Assembly: GCF_022810765.1 (NCBI RefSeq)
Contig: NZ_CP094494.1
Coordinates: 2,170,001-2,234,000 of the forward strand
Direction: 5' to 3'
Length of the DNA: 64,000 nucleotides
Source: Winogradskyella sp. MH6
GTDB taxonomy: Bacteria > Bacteroidota > Bacteroidia > Flavobacteriales > Flavobacteriaceae
This document shows, one piece after another, positions 24,189-34,200 of the stretch. Position numbers and translations under genes: made by a program. The first letter of the stretch is position 1, and each line of letters begins with the position of its first letter. Below the pieces are notes generated by a model. It worked only from the letters and a program-made list of their open reading frames with translations. It searched no databases and was not told where the DNA came from.

Positions 24189-24888
24189 ATAAATGCAAAC
24201 CACATTCGGTTTTAGGGTTGTTATTCCAACGACCACTTCTATCCTCGCCTGGAACTGTACAATGCTTACAGCCAATAGAATTATAACCTTTAGCTACTAA
24301 AGGATGGAAAGGAAGGTTGTGTTCTTCTATAAAAGCATCTCGTTCTTCTTTGCTAACGTCCAAAAGCGGGTAGAACTTTAAAATATTACCACGTTCTTCA
24401 AAGATATCCAAGGTTGCTCTGTGGTCACTTTGCCACTCCATTAAACCAGATATCCAAACTTTGTATTTTTTCTTTATGGTTTCCAAAGGTTGAACTTTGT
24501 TTATAGAACAACAGAAATCCGGATTTTTTTTCCAGGTTTCATCTTTGGTTGTAAACTCGTGTTCTTCCTTAATTGCAGAAATAGAGGTAACGTTGAGGTT
24601 GTATTTTTTCTCTAAAGTAGATTTGTATTTTAGTGTGTCTTCAAAATGATAACCTGTATCAATAAAAAACACTTCTTGTTTATTATTGATGTCTGAAATC
24701 AATTTTAACAAAAATGCTGAAGTCGCTGCAAACGAACTGGTGAGCATAATATCAGCAATGTCAAAATCTATATACAATTGCTTTATACGCTCTTGTGCTG
24801 ATAACGGTTTGTATTTTTGATTAAGTGCTTTTATTTCCTCTGCAGAAATATCTAGCAATGGAGTATAATTTGAAGAGGTATCAAACAT
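24187..24888 (-). CDS. cysH: Adenylylsulfate (APS) reductase, CysH family
   Basis: A 233-residue thioredoxin-dependent reductase of assimilatory sulfate reduction that gives sulfite. Two cysteine pairs that bind a 4Fe-4S cluster are present (DFCCSINKVQPL and IGCKHC), which marks the APS-using bacterial type rather than the cluster-free PAPS type. The catalytic Cys is in the C-terminal ECGLHL. The PP-loop opening is SSFAATSAFLL. The longer frame begins four codons upstream at a TTG; the ATG at 24888 is preferred. No cysD, cysN, cysI or cysJ is adjacent, so the rest of the pathway lies elsewhere. Confidence 0.93.
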   Translation of the reverse strand: MFDTSSNYTPLLDISAEEIKALNQKYKPLSAQERIKQLYIDFDIADIMLTSSFAATSAFLLKLISDINNKQEVFFIDTGYHFEDTLKYKSTLEKKYNLNVTSISAIKEEHEFTTKDETWKKNPDFCCSINKVQPLETIKKKYKVWISGLMEWQSDHRATLDIFEERGNILKFYPLLDVSKEERDAFIEEHNLPFHPLVAKGYNSIGCKHCTVPGEDRSGRWNNNPKTECGLHL

Positions 24889-24972
24889 GCTAAAAATCAA
24901 CTTTAATAGTACAATATATGGGCTTAGTTTAAAACAAAAAAATCAAGCGTTTATTTTTGTCAAGTTGATAAT

Positions 24973-25215
24973 TTATTCCTTCTTTTTTTGTGGTTTTGGC
25001 ATTGGACCTCTTAAATGGATAATTAATCCGTTGAGGAAATTTCTTAGAATCTGATCTCCACATTCCATATATTTAGGGTGATCCTCACGTCTGAAAAAAG
25101 CATTAAGTTCACTTTTAGAAATTCTAAAATCTACAAGTTCTAAGATTTTTACAATGTCTTCGTCTCTAAGTTTATGAGCAACTCTTAGCTTTTTAAAAAT
25201 ATCGTTATTTGTCAT
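24973..25215 (-). CDS. Single-domain DUF1456 (YehS-like) protein
   Basis: An 80-residue protein with the DUF1456 pattern: NNDIFKKLRVAHKLRDEDIVKILELVDF and SKSELNAFFRREDHPKYMECGDQILRNFLNGLI. As I recall, E. coli YehS carries two copies in about 156 residues; here there is one, so the protein may dimerise. The C-terminus is basic (PKPQKKKE). The function is unknown. It starts 3 bp after the esterase stop and is probably co-transcribed with it. Confidence 0.8.
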   Translation of the reverse strand: MTNNDIFKKLRVAHKLRDEDIVKILELVDFRISKSELNAFFRREDHPKYMECGDQILRNFLNGLIIHLRGPMPKPQKKKE

Positions 25216-25218
25216 AAT

Positions 25219-26031
25219 TTAGTCTTGTTTTGTAAATAGCCAATCATAAGCTGCTGCAAAATTTTCTGACCATAATTTCTCATTATGTTGGCCGTCCTTT
25301 ATAATGTGACTCTCTATTTGATTGTCGTTAACTCCTTTAGATTTTAATAATTCTACCATTCTGTCTAAATCTGGTACCATTGTGTCACTTTCTCTATCAC
25401 CAACTAAAAAATAGAATTTTGAAGTTGTAGATATGTCAACAGATTTTACTAAATCGTAAATCTTTTCGCTAAACCAAAAAGAAGGTGAAAATACACCAGC
25501 TTTACCAAAGGTTTCAGGATATTTAATAGCCGCATAAAAAGATATGAGTCCTCCAAGTGATGACCCGAAAATTGTAGTGTTTTCAGCCTCAGGTTGTGTT
25601 CTGTAGGCAACATCTATGTGAGGTTTAAGTGTGTTTTTTATAAACGTAATATAGGTGTCGCCATGACCACCTCCGTATTTTTCATGTTTATAAGGTGTTA
25701 ACTCATCAATACGCTTTTCGTTACCATGCTCAATACCAATAATAATACTTTCGTTTTGTGTAAGCGTATCTAGGTATTCATCTACTTTCCATTCTCCAAC
25801 ATAGGACGTTTCATCATCAAATAAATTTTGAGCATCATGCATATAAACCACAGGATACGCTTTTTCAGAATTTTTATAATTCTTTGGTAAGTACACCCAA
25901 ATTGTTTTTAGAGTATCGAGTTGAGGTGCTTCTATAGTAAAAGTTGTAACCTGTTTAGAAGCAGTACTTTGCGCTTCAGTTTTAAAGCAAAATAGTAGAT
26001 AAAAAATTAATAAAAAATGGCTGAAACGCAT
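25219..26031 (-). CDS. Secreted esterase D/Fes-like alpha/beta hydrolase
   Basis: Called as a 270-residue protein from the ATG at 26031, where a clear signal peptide begins (MRFSHFLLIFYLLFCF, cleavage near TEAQS); a longer frame reaches 26085 but would bury that signal behind 18 polar residues. The mature part is a Putative-esterase (PF00756-type) hydrolase: KTIWVYLPKNY, YPVVYMHDAQNLFDD, a nucleophile elbow GSSLGG, and a final HNEKLWSENF with the catalytic His. Relatives hydrolyse siderophores or feruloyl esters; the substrate is unknown. The gene is followed closely by the DUF1456 gene. Confidence 0.88.
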   Translation of the reverse strand: MRFSHFLLIFYLLFCFKTEAQSTASKQVTTFTIEAPQLDTLKTIWVYLPKNYKNSEKAYPVVYMHDAQNLFDDETSYVGEWKVDEYLDTLTQNESIIIGIEHGNEKRIDELTPYKHEKYGGGHGDTYITFIKNTLKPHIDVAYRTQPEAENTTIFGSSLGGLISFYAAIKYPETFGKAGVFSPSFWFSEKIYDLVKSVDISTTSKFYFLVGDRESDTMVPDLDRMVELLKSKGVNDNQIESHIIKDGQHNEKLWSENFAAAYDWLFTKQD

Positions 26032-26172
26032 GCTATTATAGGCTTTAGAGCTTGATAAAAGTTTAAAATTACCGACTAAGTACATTTAATTTTTCGACAA
26101 GATACATTATATCAACGACAATAAAATAATGTACCTCTGTAACTTTACAACGTTAATTAATTCCCTCTACAA

Positions 26173-26574
26173 ATGATCAACCGTGCTGAAAAATTGAGTT
26201 TGCTTTCTGAGATGATAGCTTTTGCTCAGACAGATGAAAATATAAAGACTATTGAGTATAACTTCTTATTTAGTATAGCCAAGCAACTGGATATTTCTAA
26301 AGAAGACTTTGAATATCTTTTTAAACATCCTGTGACTTATGTGCATTTAAAAACGCATAGTGAGCGTATTGTTCAGTTTCATAGATTGGTACTTTTAATG
26401 AATTTAGACCACAAGGTTTCTCCTAAACAGTTGGCAAAGATTCATAATTTTGGATTACGTATGGGCTTGAGCCATGAATCTATAAATAGAGTTTTAGATT
26501 TAATGGACAGTTTTCCTAACAAAATTGTTCCTCCTGATTTTTTAATTGATATATTTAAGGTTCAGTATAACTAG
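26173..26574 (+). CDS. TerB-like helical protein
   Basis: A 133-residue soluble, all-helical protein. The pattern of amphipathic helices with acidic residues at LLSEMIAFAQTDENIKTIEYNFLFSIAKQLDIS resembles the TerB (tellurite-resistance B / DjlA N-terminal) fold, which binds metal via acidic residues. Homologues in Flavobacteria are often misnamed excinuclease subunit B because they sit beside uvrB. No UvrB motifs are present in it. The function is unknown; the gene converges on uvrB with a minisatellite in between. Confidence 0.55.
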   Translation: MINRAEKLSLLSEMIAFAQTDENIKTIEYNFLFSIAKQLDISKEDFEYLFKHPVTYVHLKTHSERIVQFHRLVLLMNLDHKVSPKQLAKIHNFGLRMGLSHESINRVLDLMDSFPNKIVPPDFLIDIFKVQYN

Positions 26575-26665
26575 TGTGGAGTATTTAGTATAAAGTGTAA
26601 AGTGTAAAAATTATGAGTATAAAGTAATTATTGAAGTGAGAAGTGTATAGTAAAAATGATTAATT

Positions 26666-26742
26666 ACACTAGACACTAGACACTAGACACTAGACACTAG
26701 ACACTAGACACTAGACACTAGACACTAGACACTAGACACTAT
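26666..26742. repeat. 7-bp minisatellite (ACACTAG), ten perfect copies plus one variant
   Basis: The unit ACACTAG starts at 26666 and recurs every 7 bp through 26735, then a variant ACACTAT (26736-26742). The uvrB stop (TAG on the minus strand, 26739-26741) lies in the variant unit. The 80 bp to the left hold degenerate relatives such as AGTGTA and AGTATAAAG. Confidence 0.95.
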
Positions 26743-28745
26743 TTCACTTTTAGCTTTTCTAGTTTTTCTTGATAAGCTGTAATTTCATCTCTAAATTTAG
26801 CCGCTTCCATAAAGTCTAATGCTTTTGCGGCTTGTTCCATTTGCTTGCGCTTTTCTCTTATTTTCTTTTCGAGTTGAGCCTTAGTTAGGTATTCGCTTTC
26901 TGGTTCTGCTGCTAATTTGGCATCGAGTTCTGTTTTGTATGTGCTAACAGAGTTTTTAGCTAAAGCGCTGTCTAAACTTTTGTTTAATGCCTTTGGTGTT
27001 ATGTTATTTACTGTGTTGTAAGCAATTTGCTTTTCGCGTCTGTAATTAGTCTCGTCTATGGTTTGTTGCATACTCTTGGTAATAGTGTCTGCATACATAA
27101 TCGCTTTACCATTTAAGTTTCTCGCTGCTCTACCAACAGTTTGGGTTAGAGAACGATTAGAACGTAAAAAACCTTCTTTGTCAGCGTCTAAAATAGCCAC
27201 TAAAGAAACTTCAGGTAAGTCTAAACCTTCTCGCAATAGGTTAACACCAACCAAAACATCAAAAATTCCTTTACGTAAATCTTGCATGATTTCAACACGT
27301 TCTAAAGTGTCTACATCACTGTGAATATAACGACAACGAATGGCAATGCGTGTTAAGTATTTTACCAATTCTTCTGCCATACGCTTTGTTAATGTTGTAA
27401 CTAAAGTACGTTCGTCTTTTTCTACACGCTCTTGTATTTCTTCAATTAAATCATCAATCTGATTTAAGCTAGGACGTACCTCAATAATTGGATCTAATAA
27501 GCCTGTAGGTCTAATGACTTGCTCAACGTAAACTCCATCTGTTTTTTGTAATTCGTAATCGGCTGGAGTAGCTGAAACATAAATGACCTGATTTTGCAAC
27601 GCTTCAAATTCTTCAAATTTTAAAGGTCTGTTATCCATGGCAGCAGGCAATCTAAAACCGTATTCTACCAAATTTTCTTTACGACTTCTATCACCACCAT
27701 ACATGGCATGCACTTGCGAAATGGTAACATGACTTTCGTCTACAACCATTAAATAATCATCTGGAAAATAGTCAAGCAAACAGAACGGTCTTGTGCCAGG
27801 AGCTCTGCCGTCTAAGTATCTCGAATAATTCTCAATCCCAGAACAATAGCCTAACTCACGAATCATCTCAAGGTCAAACTCAGTTCGTTCTTTAAGACGT
27901 TTGGCTTCTAAATGTTTGCCTATATCTTTAAAATAATCGTGTTGTTTTACTAAATCATCTTGTATGTCTCTAATGGCATTTTGCAGCACATCAGGTGAGG
28001 TTACAAACATGTTGGCTGGATAGATATTTAGACGATCATAACGCTCAATCACTTCATTAGAATACGGATCAAAGGCTTCAATTTCTTCAATCTCATCTCC
28101 AAAAAAATGAATTCTGAACGCATTGTCAGAATAACCAGGAAAGACATCTACAGTATCTCCTTTTATTCTAAAGTTTCCGTTTTTAAATTCGGCTTCCGTA
28201 CGAGAGTATAAACTTTGAACTAACTGATGTAAAAGTTTGGTTCTTGAAATGACCTGATCGCGCTCTAGTGTGATTACGTTTTTTTGAAATTCAACAGGAT
28301 TACCAATACCATACAAACATGACACTGATGCAACAACCAGCACATCACGACGTCCAGAGAGTAGAGAAGAGGTTGTGCTCAATCGCATCTTCTCAATTTC
28401 TTCGTTTATAGATAAATCTTTTTCTATATAAACACCAGAAACAGGAATATAAGCTTCTGGTTGGTAATAGTCGTAATAGGATACAAAGTATTCAACAGCA
28501 TTATTAGGGAAAAACTGTTTGAACTCAGAGTACAATTGCGCAGCTAAGGTTTTATTGTGCGCCAATACCAAAGTTGGTCGTTGTACTTCTTCTATGACAT
28601 TGGCAACGGTAAATGTTTTTCCAGATCCCGTTACACCAAGTAAGGTTTGGTAGCGTTCACCTTGTGTAATGCCACCAGCTAATTGTTTTATAGCTTCGGG
28701 TTGGTCTCCTGTAGGTTTAAATTCTGATTCTATCTTAAAGCGCAT
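26739..28745 (-). CDS. uvrB: Excinuclease ABC subunit B
   Basis: A 668-residue helicase-like damage-recognition subunit of nucleotide excision repair, full length. It has Walker A GVTGSGKTFT (about 39-48), the beta-hairpin region YYDYYQPEAYIP, the DESH box (VVDESHVT), motif VI QTVGRAARN, and the C-terminal UVR motif (about 630-665) that binds UvrC. Its C-terminal codons run into a 7-bp minisatellite. The -7 promoter box ends only 4 bp before the ATG, so its mRNA may be almost leaderless. Confidence 0.97.
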   Translation of the reverse strand: MRFKIESEFKPTGDQPEAIKQLAGGITQGERYQTLLGVTGSGKTFTVANVIEEVQRPTLVLAHNKTLAAQLYSEFKQFFPNNAVEYFVSYYDYYQPEAYIPVSGVYIEKDLSINEEIEKMRLSTTSSLLSGRRDVLVVASVSCLYGIGNPVEFQKNVITLERDQVISRTKLLHQLVQSLYSRTEAEFKNGNFRIKGDTVDVFPGYSDNAFRIHFFGDEIEEIEAFDPYSNEVIERYDRLNIYPANMFVTSPDVLQNAIRDIQDDLVKQHDYFKDIGKHLEAKRLKERTEFDLEMIRELGYCSGIENYSRYLDGRAPGTRPFCLLDYFPDDYLMVVDESHVTISQVHAMYGGDRSRKENLVEYGFRLPAAMDNRPLKFEEFEALQNQVIYVSATPADYELQKTDGVYVEQVIRPTGLLDPIIEVRPSLNQIDDLIEEIQERVEKDERTLVTTLTKRMAEELVKYLTRIAIRCRYIHSDVDTLERVEIMQDLRKGIFDVLVGVNLLREGLDLPEVSLVAILDADKEGFLRSNRSLTQTVGRAARNLNGKAIMYADTITKSMQQTIDETNYRREKQIAYNTVNNITPKALNKSLDSALAKNSVSTYKTELDAKLAAEPESEYLTKAQLEKKIREKRKQMEQAAKALDFMEAAKFRDEITAYQEKLEKLKVK

Positions 28746-28749
28746 AGCA

Positions 28750-28781
28750 CAAATTTACGATAAAGATTGGCAGTAATCAAT
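28750..28781 (-). promoter_or_regulatory. Promoter for uvrB
   Basis: The minus strand has ATTG (28778-28781) and TAAATTTG (28750-28757) separated by 20 bp. It partly overlaps the stop of the next gene upstream. Only 4 bp separate the -7 box from the ATG. Confidence 0.55.
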
Positions 28782-31135
28782 TAACGTTTTAAAGCGAAGT
28801 GACCTTTAATTTCGTAGTTTGAAGTGTCTAGTCTAAACTTTAAGATAAACCAATAATCGCTTGAAGGCATAGGATTGCCTTTATAATTTCCGTCCCAACT
28901 AAAACCACCAGAATAGGATTGCAGCATTATTTTTCCGTAGCGATCAAAAATCTCTAAGCTTTCAATTTGGTTGAGATTTGTATTGGTGCCAACAATTTGC
29001 CAAGTGTCATTAACATCATCACCATTTGGTGTAAAGAATTTTGGGATACCGACTATTGTTATGGTTTCTTCAACGATGCCACAGCCATTCCTATCATTTA
29101 TATAAATCGTATGCTCACCTTCAGGGACATTAGTAAATACATTGCTTTCTTGGTAAAAGCCATTTATATCGTCTATGGCATAATCGTAAAAGCCTGAGCC
29201 AATAACATTAACGGTAATTGTATTATTTGGCGAAATACCTTCAATGGAAATACTTTCAACAATAGCAGTTTCAGATGCATTTACTGTTAGTGTTCGGCTT
29301 GATGAACAACCGTTAGGATCGGTTACAATTACCGTGTAGTTTCCGGCTTCATTGATGTCATTAAATGAGGTGTCAACATCTGTCAAAGCACCATTAAAGT
29401 ACCACTCATAGTAGTAATTGTTTGGTAAATCATTTAAAACTCCACCATGAAGTGTAATAGTTTCAGGAAACGTATTTGTACAATAAATTAAGGTTTCGTC
29501 TGCTTCTAATACAGGAGTGTAAAGTACATTCAGATTTGCTGTTGAAATGCTAAAACACTGATTATCGTTTTTAATTTTTACAAAAATGGTTTGTGTATCA
29601 GCTGTTATGTTGGTGTAATTATTTGGTAAAGAATTACTTTCGTTTAGCGCATCATCAAGATTTTCAAAATAACTTACTTCAGATCCTGTGGGAATTTGAG
29701 CGATAATGGAAGCTTCAATATTGCTCAACGTGAATGTGGCAAATCCATCCATTTCCATGCCATCACAAGCTCCCAAATCTGGAATTGAAATTATAGTATT
29801 TGTAGTTTGCAATTCTAGAGCAACAACATCAAAACAATTTGCAGTATTAACAACACGTGCAAATACATTTTGAAAGGCTTCCGTATTTTGAAAACTTATT
29901 GGATCAGTTATAGGGTTGATATCATTTAAGGCATCATCCTCCGTTAAGAAGAAATTTGAAACAATTAAATCATTGTTGTTAATGGTTAAATCACTCTCAG
30001 CATCAAACAGATTGTAAGTTGTTAAACCATCAGTATCTACATCGCATTCCGTTAAAATTGAGTCTTGACCGAGTGGGACAGGAGCGTATTCGACAATAAT
30101 GTCTCCGTAGGAAATACAGTCATCTAAAATAGTGACTTCAACGTTGTAAGTTCCAGGTTCTGTTACTGTATAATATCCGCAGTTTAAACAGTTAGGTGTT
30201 GTTTCTTGTAAAACACCATCTTTGTACCAACTATATGAACTTAACGAGGGATTATTAGCATTAAGCTCTAAAGTTTCGCCTTCGCACAATGCATTTCCAG
30301 TAGCAATAAGTCTGTTTGGACCTAAATCTGTAGATAATTGAAAGCTACCAGCCTCAAGAAAAACAGCTGAGTCGTAACGATAATTTTGCTCGTCTGCAAT
30401 AACAAGCTTTACATGATATGACTGATTGGGAACCACATTTGCTGTGGCAGTTAAAACAGCTGTTTGACCATTAAAGTTTATTGGTGAATTAGTTCCATTG
30501 TATGAGCCGAAGTAGATTTCGTTTTGAGGAGGACAAGATCCAGGAACACCAGGAGTCACAGTTGTTACTTTTACAGGAATAGTAGTGTCCGGTACTAAAG
30601 CAATATTCTCGTATTGATTTTGGCTAGTTGTAGGTCGGATTAAAAAGCCAAATAAATCGGAATACTCACAACTATTAGAATTGTTTTCTTGATACTCTTC
30701 TGAAGCAAATAAATAACGGAAACTAACCTGTGATGCAACAGCAGTAAAATCGAATTCTAATATTGTGGCATTATAAGTTTGGTTTTCATTTAATGCAGTT
30801 TCTAAATCTATGTCTCCAGCCCAATTTGCTGCGTCATCATCACTTAAACTATCGTTTGGACCAGGTACATTTATAAGCCTACCAGTGCTTAAAACTATAC
30901 CGCTTTCAAAAGGAAAACTTGTTCCTGTGGCATCAAAATAGCCATAGCTTTGATCATTACCTCCAAAATCACCACCAACAACATTGGTTACATTAATATT
31001 GGTAATGCAATTACTATCAATTAATATATCTTCTATAAGTTGCTGTGGAGTATAGGTTTGGCTATCTACAACAATATTCTGCGAGTACGTAGATAGAGAA
31101 ATAAAAAAAGCGACTAATCTTAATATCTGCTTCAT
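28781..31135 (-). CDS. T9SS type B secreted protein with choice-of-anchor L domain, 784 aa
   Basis: Called from the ATG at 31135, where a signal peptide begins (MKQILRLVAFFISLSTYSQ); the frame extends 7 codons to a TTG that lies in a TATCTTTG box. Domain order: signal, choice-of-anchor L (about 25-270; FESGIVLSTG, FRYLFASEEYQE), an Ig-like module (about 275-345; SWYKDGVLQ), two copies of the ~90-residue Cys-repeat (CDVDTDG, CDGMEMDG), a second Ig-like module, and a T9SS type B sorting domain (last ~85 residues; PKFFTPNGDDVNDTW, IFDRYGKI, GWDGNYKG). It is the shortest anchor-L member of the seven-gene cluster. Exported by the type IX system and probably held at the cell surface; the ligand is unknown. 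Confidence 0.9.
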   Translation of the reverse strand: MKQILRLVAFFISLSTYSQNIVVDSQTYTPQQLIEDILIDSNCITNINVTNVVGGDFGGNDQSYGYFDATGTSFPFESGIVLSTGRLINVPGPNDSLSDDDAANWAGDIDLETALNENQTYNATILEFDFTAVASQVSFRYLFASEEYQENNSNSCEYSDLFGFLIRPTTSQNQYENIALVPDTTIPVKVTTVTPGVPGSCPPQNEIYFGSYNGTNSPINFNGQTAVLTATANVVPNQSYHVKLVIADEQNYRYDSAVFLEAGSFQLSTDLGPNRLIATGNALCEGETLELNANNPSLSSYSWYKDGVLQETTPNCLNCGYYTVTEPGTYNVEVTILDDCISYGDIIVEYAPVPLGQDSILTECDVDTDGLTTYNLFDAESDLTINNNDLIVSNFFLTEDDALNDINPITDPISFQNTEAFQNVFARVVNTANCFDVVALELQTTNTIISIPDLGACDGMEMDGFATFTLSNIEASIIAQIPTGSEVSYFENLDDALNESNSLPNNYTNITADTQTIFVKIKNDNQCFSISTANLNVLYTPVLEADETLIYCTNTFPETITLHGGVLNDLPNNYYYEWYFNGALTDVDTSFNDINEAGNYTVIVTDPNGCSSSRTLTVNASETAIVESISIEGISPNNTITVNVIGSGFYDYAIDDINGFYQESNVFTNVPEGEHTIYINDRNGCGIVEETITIVGIPKFFTPNGDDVNDTWQIVGTNTNLNQIESLEIFDRYGKIMLQSYSGGFSWDGNYKGNPMPSSDYWFILKFRLDTSNYEIKGHFALKR

Positions 31136-31153
31136 CTCAATTTTTAGCGAATG

Positions 31154-31161
31154 CAAAGATA
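31154..31161 (-). promoter_or_regulatory. -7 promoter box (TATCTTTG) for the 784-aa T9SS gene
   Basis: The minus strand matches TAnnTTTG, 18 bp upstream of the ATG at 31135. It contains the TTG that would start the longer frame. Confidence 0.55.
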
Positions 31162-31201
31162 CATATAGATAATATTAAAAAGTGTTAAGTATAGGTTATA
31201 A

Positions 31202-34200
31202 CTAACGTTTTAACGCAAAATGTCCTTTAATTTCGAAGTAGTTGTCGTTTTGTCTCACTTTGGCGGTGTACCAATAGTCACCAGCAGGCATAGGATTACC
31301 GTTGTATGAGCCATCCCAACCAGGAGAAGTATGTAAGAGCGTTTTCAGCAGTTTGCCGTACCTGTCAAAAATATAGATTACTGTACCAGGAAGCGTTTCG
31401 ACACCAGTAATATGCCAGGTATCGTACAGACCATCACCATTAGGAGACATATGCTTAGGAGTATCAATCACCAAGACCTCTCTGGTAATCTGAGCGCAAC
31501 CATTCTGATCAATAATGGTTACGGTATTGTATCCAATAGGCACATTGTAGAAGGTTCCCGAAGTCTGAAACGGCTGGTCGTTTAATTGATAGAGATAATT
31601 ACCAATACCAGTCACCGTAACGATAATATTGTTAGGGTCGGCAAAATTAACGGTCTCGACAACATCAATTTCAGCAGAGTCAGATTCCGTTACAGAAAAT
31701 GTAGATGTGGTTTGGCAACCAAATTCATTGGTTACGGTTACAGAGTAAGACCCAATAGATGTAATTTCAATAGAAGAAGCAGTTTGATTTGTAGACCACT
31801 CATAGCTATCCAAAGGATTGTTGGTTTCCGCAGAGACGACCAAAGGAAAATCGTTGAGACAAAGCACCTGATCATCAATAGCTACAAAAGGTTTGTCATT
31901 TATAATGACCGAAAATTGTGTGGTGCTGAAACAACCCGTCACACCATTATCAACCCTTGCAAAAATAATCTCATTGTTTGAAGCTACATATGGATTGGCT
32001 AAGCTGTTGCTGTTTTCAATAACATCAGCTTCAGAAGTAAAATAACTCACTGAGAACTCATCAGGATTTTGACCTAAAAGAATAGAAGCGTCTTGTTGCG
32101 ATAAATCAACGAGTAATAACCCATCAAAATCATCATCACATTCTACTATGTTATCAGGTTGATTGGCAACAGGAAGTGAATTAACGCGTAATTCAAAAGG
32201 ATAAACCGCATAACAACCTGTGGTAGTATATTCAACTCTTGCTACGAGATTTTCAATAGTATTTGTATAGATGTAATCTGTACTTAAAGCATTATTATCA
32301 TTTTCGGCATCGTCTACAGTTTGGTAATAACTGATTAAAACATTGAAGGTATTATCAACCAACAACAAATCAATATCGTGCAAGTCTATAGTATTGGTAT
32401 CATTATCACAGATATCATAAATACCAAACTGATTGATTTCAGGAGGAGAGTTGACAATCAGCTCAAAAGGAACAACTGAGAAACAATCCGTAGTGGCATT
32501 ACGAACTCTAGCATACACTGTCTCAGGGCTACTGGTATTTGTATAAGCCATAGGATTGCCAATAGCATTCACATTATTCTGCGCATCAATTTCGGAATTG
32601 AAATAAGTAAAGTCAATATTGTACTGTCTACCATCTAAAATGTTGAGTTCAATTTCAGTTAAATTCCATTCAACAGAAGTATCAAAATTATTACCACAAG
32701 CCACCAAGGATTGTCCATAAGTTACCTCAGGCAAGGAAAGGGTATTGATGTTAAAAGTCTCAACATTATAGCAACCAGAATTGGCATTTTCAATTCTGGC
32801 ATATATAATCTGAGGATTCGTTGTTGCCGTGTGATTTAACGCAATGGCATTGGTGCCAACTTCAGCATTTAGAGGTGTTAGGTGAAACGATACATTGAGA
32901 GGAGTGGTACTACCAAGTTCAATTTCGTTGATAGTATTGCCAAGGTCAGTTGTTGCCAGACCAGTATTATTAACATCGCATTCAAAAATATCTGTAGGAA
33001 TATTGTAATCTGGTGTTTCCCTTACCTCAATAACCATAGGAGCTACTTTAAAACAACCGTTTTCAGCTTCATTTTCGAGCCTAACGTAAATAGTCTGAGG
33101 ATTGGAAACGTTAAAGTAAGGCACTGTTTTGTCAATGGCATTCTCTCTGTCAATGGCATCGTCTTCGGTTTCAAAATAGAGGACTTGCATACCTTGTTGA
33201 TTGCCGATGATGGAAGCATCATTATCTTCAAAAATAAACTCAGAAGACACGTTAGGATCAACTTCACAATTGATAAAGTTAGAAACGGTATCTAATTGTG
33301 GGTCTGCGTAGATGAGGATGTCAAAGTTTAGAATACTAAAACAGTTTTCAGACTCAATTTCAGCTCTTATAAATATTTCCTTGCTTGAGGTGTTGTAATT
33401 GCTTGGGTTTGTTATGGCTAAATCTTCATGTAGCTCATCTATAGCATCATCAAAAGACTCATAAAATGAAAAAGTAACATCTGGATTATTCGCATAAAGA
33501 TCAACTAAAGTATTTTCTAAGTTAATAGTAGACCATAAATCTTGATCTTCATCACAAATTATTAAAGGTTCTGGGTTACTTGCCTCAATAGCAGAAGTAA
33601 TATTAAACTCTAATGTGGTAATGTCATAACAACCAGTAAATGCATTAGTTGCCCTAATAAATAAAGATTGTCCAATACTTAAATTGTACGTTTCTTCTAA
33701 TGGGTTGGATAAATTTTCAGCATCCTCAAATGTTTCATAGATGTTTACATTAGCAATAATATTGTAAGTATTTGCAAAATCTTCTCGAATGTTATCAGTA
33801 ATGGTTTCTAAAATTACGGTTGTAGTATTTGTATTTGGATCTGTATTTCCACAATAATCTATTGAAACAGGATCTAAATTTATTGTAGGAATTACATCAA
33901 AATTCACTTTTGAATTTATTCTACATGAAACAACTCCATTAAAAGTATAATAAGCATCTATAAACAATTCATCTTGACTGGTTGCAGTAAAAGGAATAGA
34001 TTGGTCTATAGCATTAACTCCATTACTTCGGTCGTCTTCTGTGAGGTAATATGCTAAATATACATTTGAGGAATAGTCTGCATCTATATTCTCCAAAAGT
34101 TCTTCTCTTATGTCATCAAAGCTGAAATCTTCAATACCATCGTTAGACTGATCGTCGCATTTAGTAATGGTGTTTTCTGGCCCAATAACTTCATAGAGGT

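Noticed and set aside
26173-26574. An excinuclease subunit fragment
   Set aside because: The 133-residue protein has none of the UvrB motifs; it is only a neighbour of uvrB and looks TerB-like.
31136-31156. TTG starts at 31156, 54206, 24900 and 4401 giving longer proteins
   Set aside because: Each extension precedes a clear ATG that fits a signal peptide or family start, and two of the TTGs lie within -7 promoter boxes.
32882-33295. A 137-codon plus-strand ORF inside paralogue A, with a sister at 37898-38311 in paralogue B
   Set aside because: Both lie antisense to the near-identical C-terminal half of the giant genes. Their similarity is explained by the similarity of the coding strand, and they have no start context or family.
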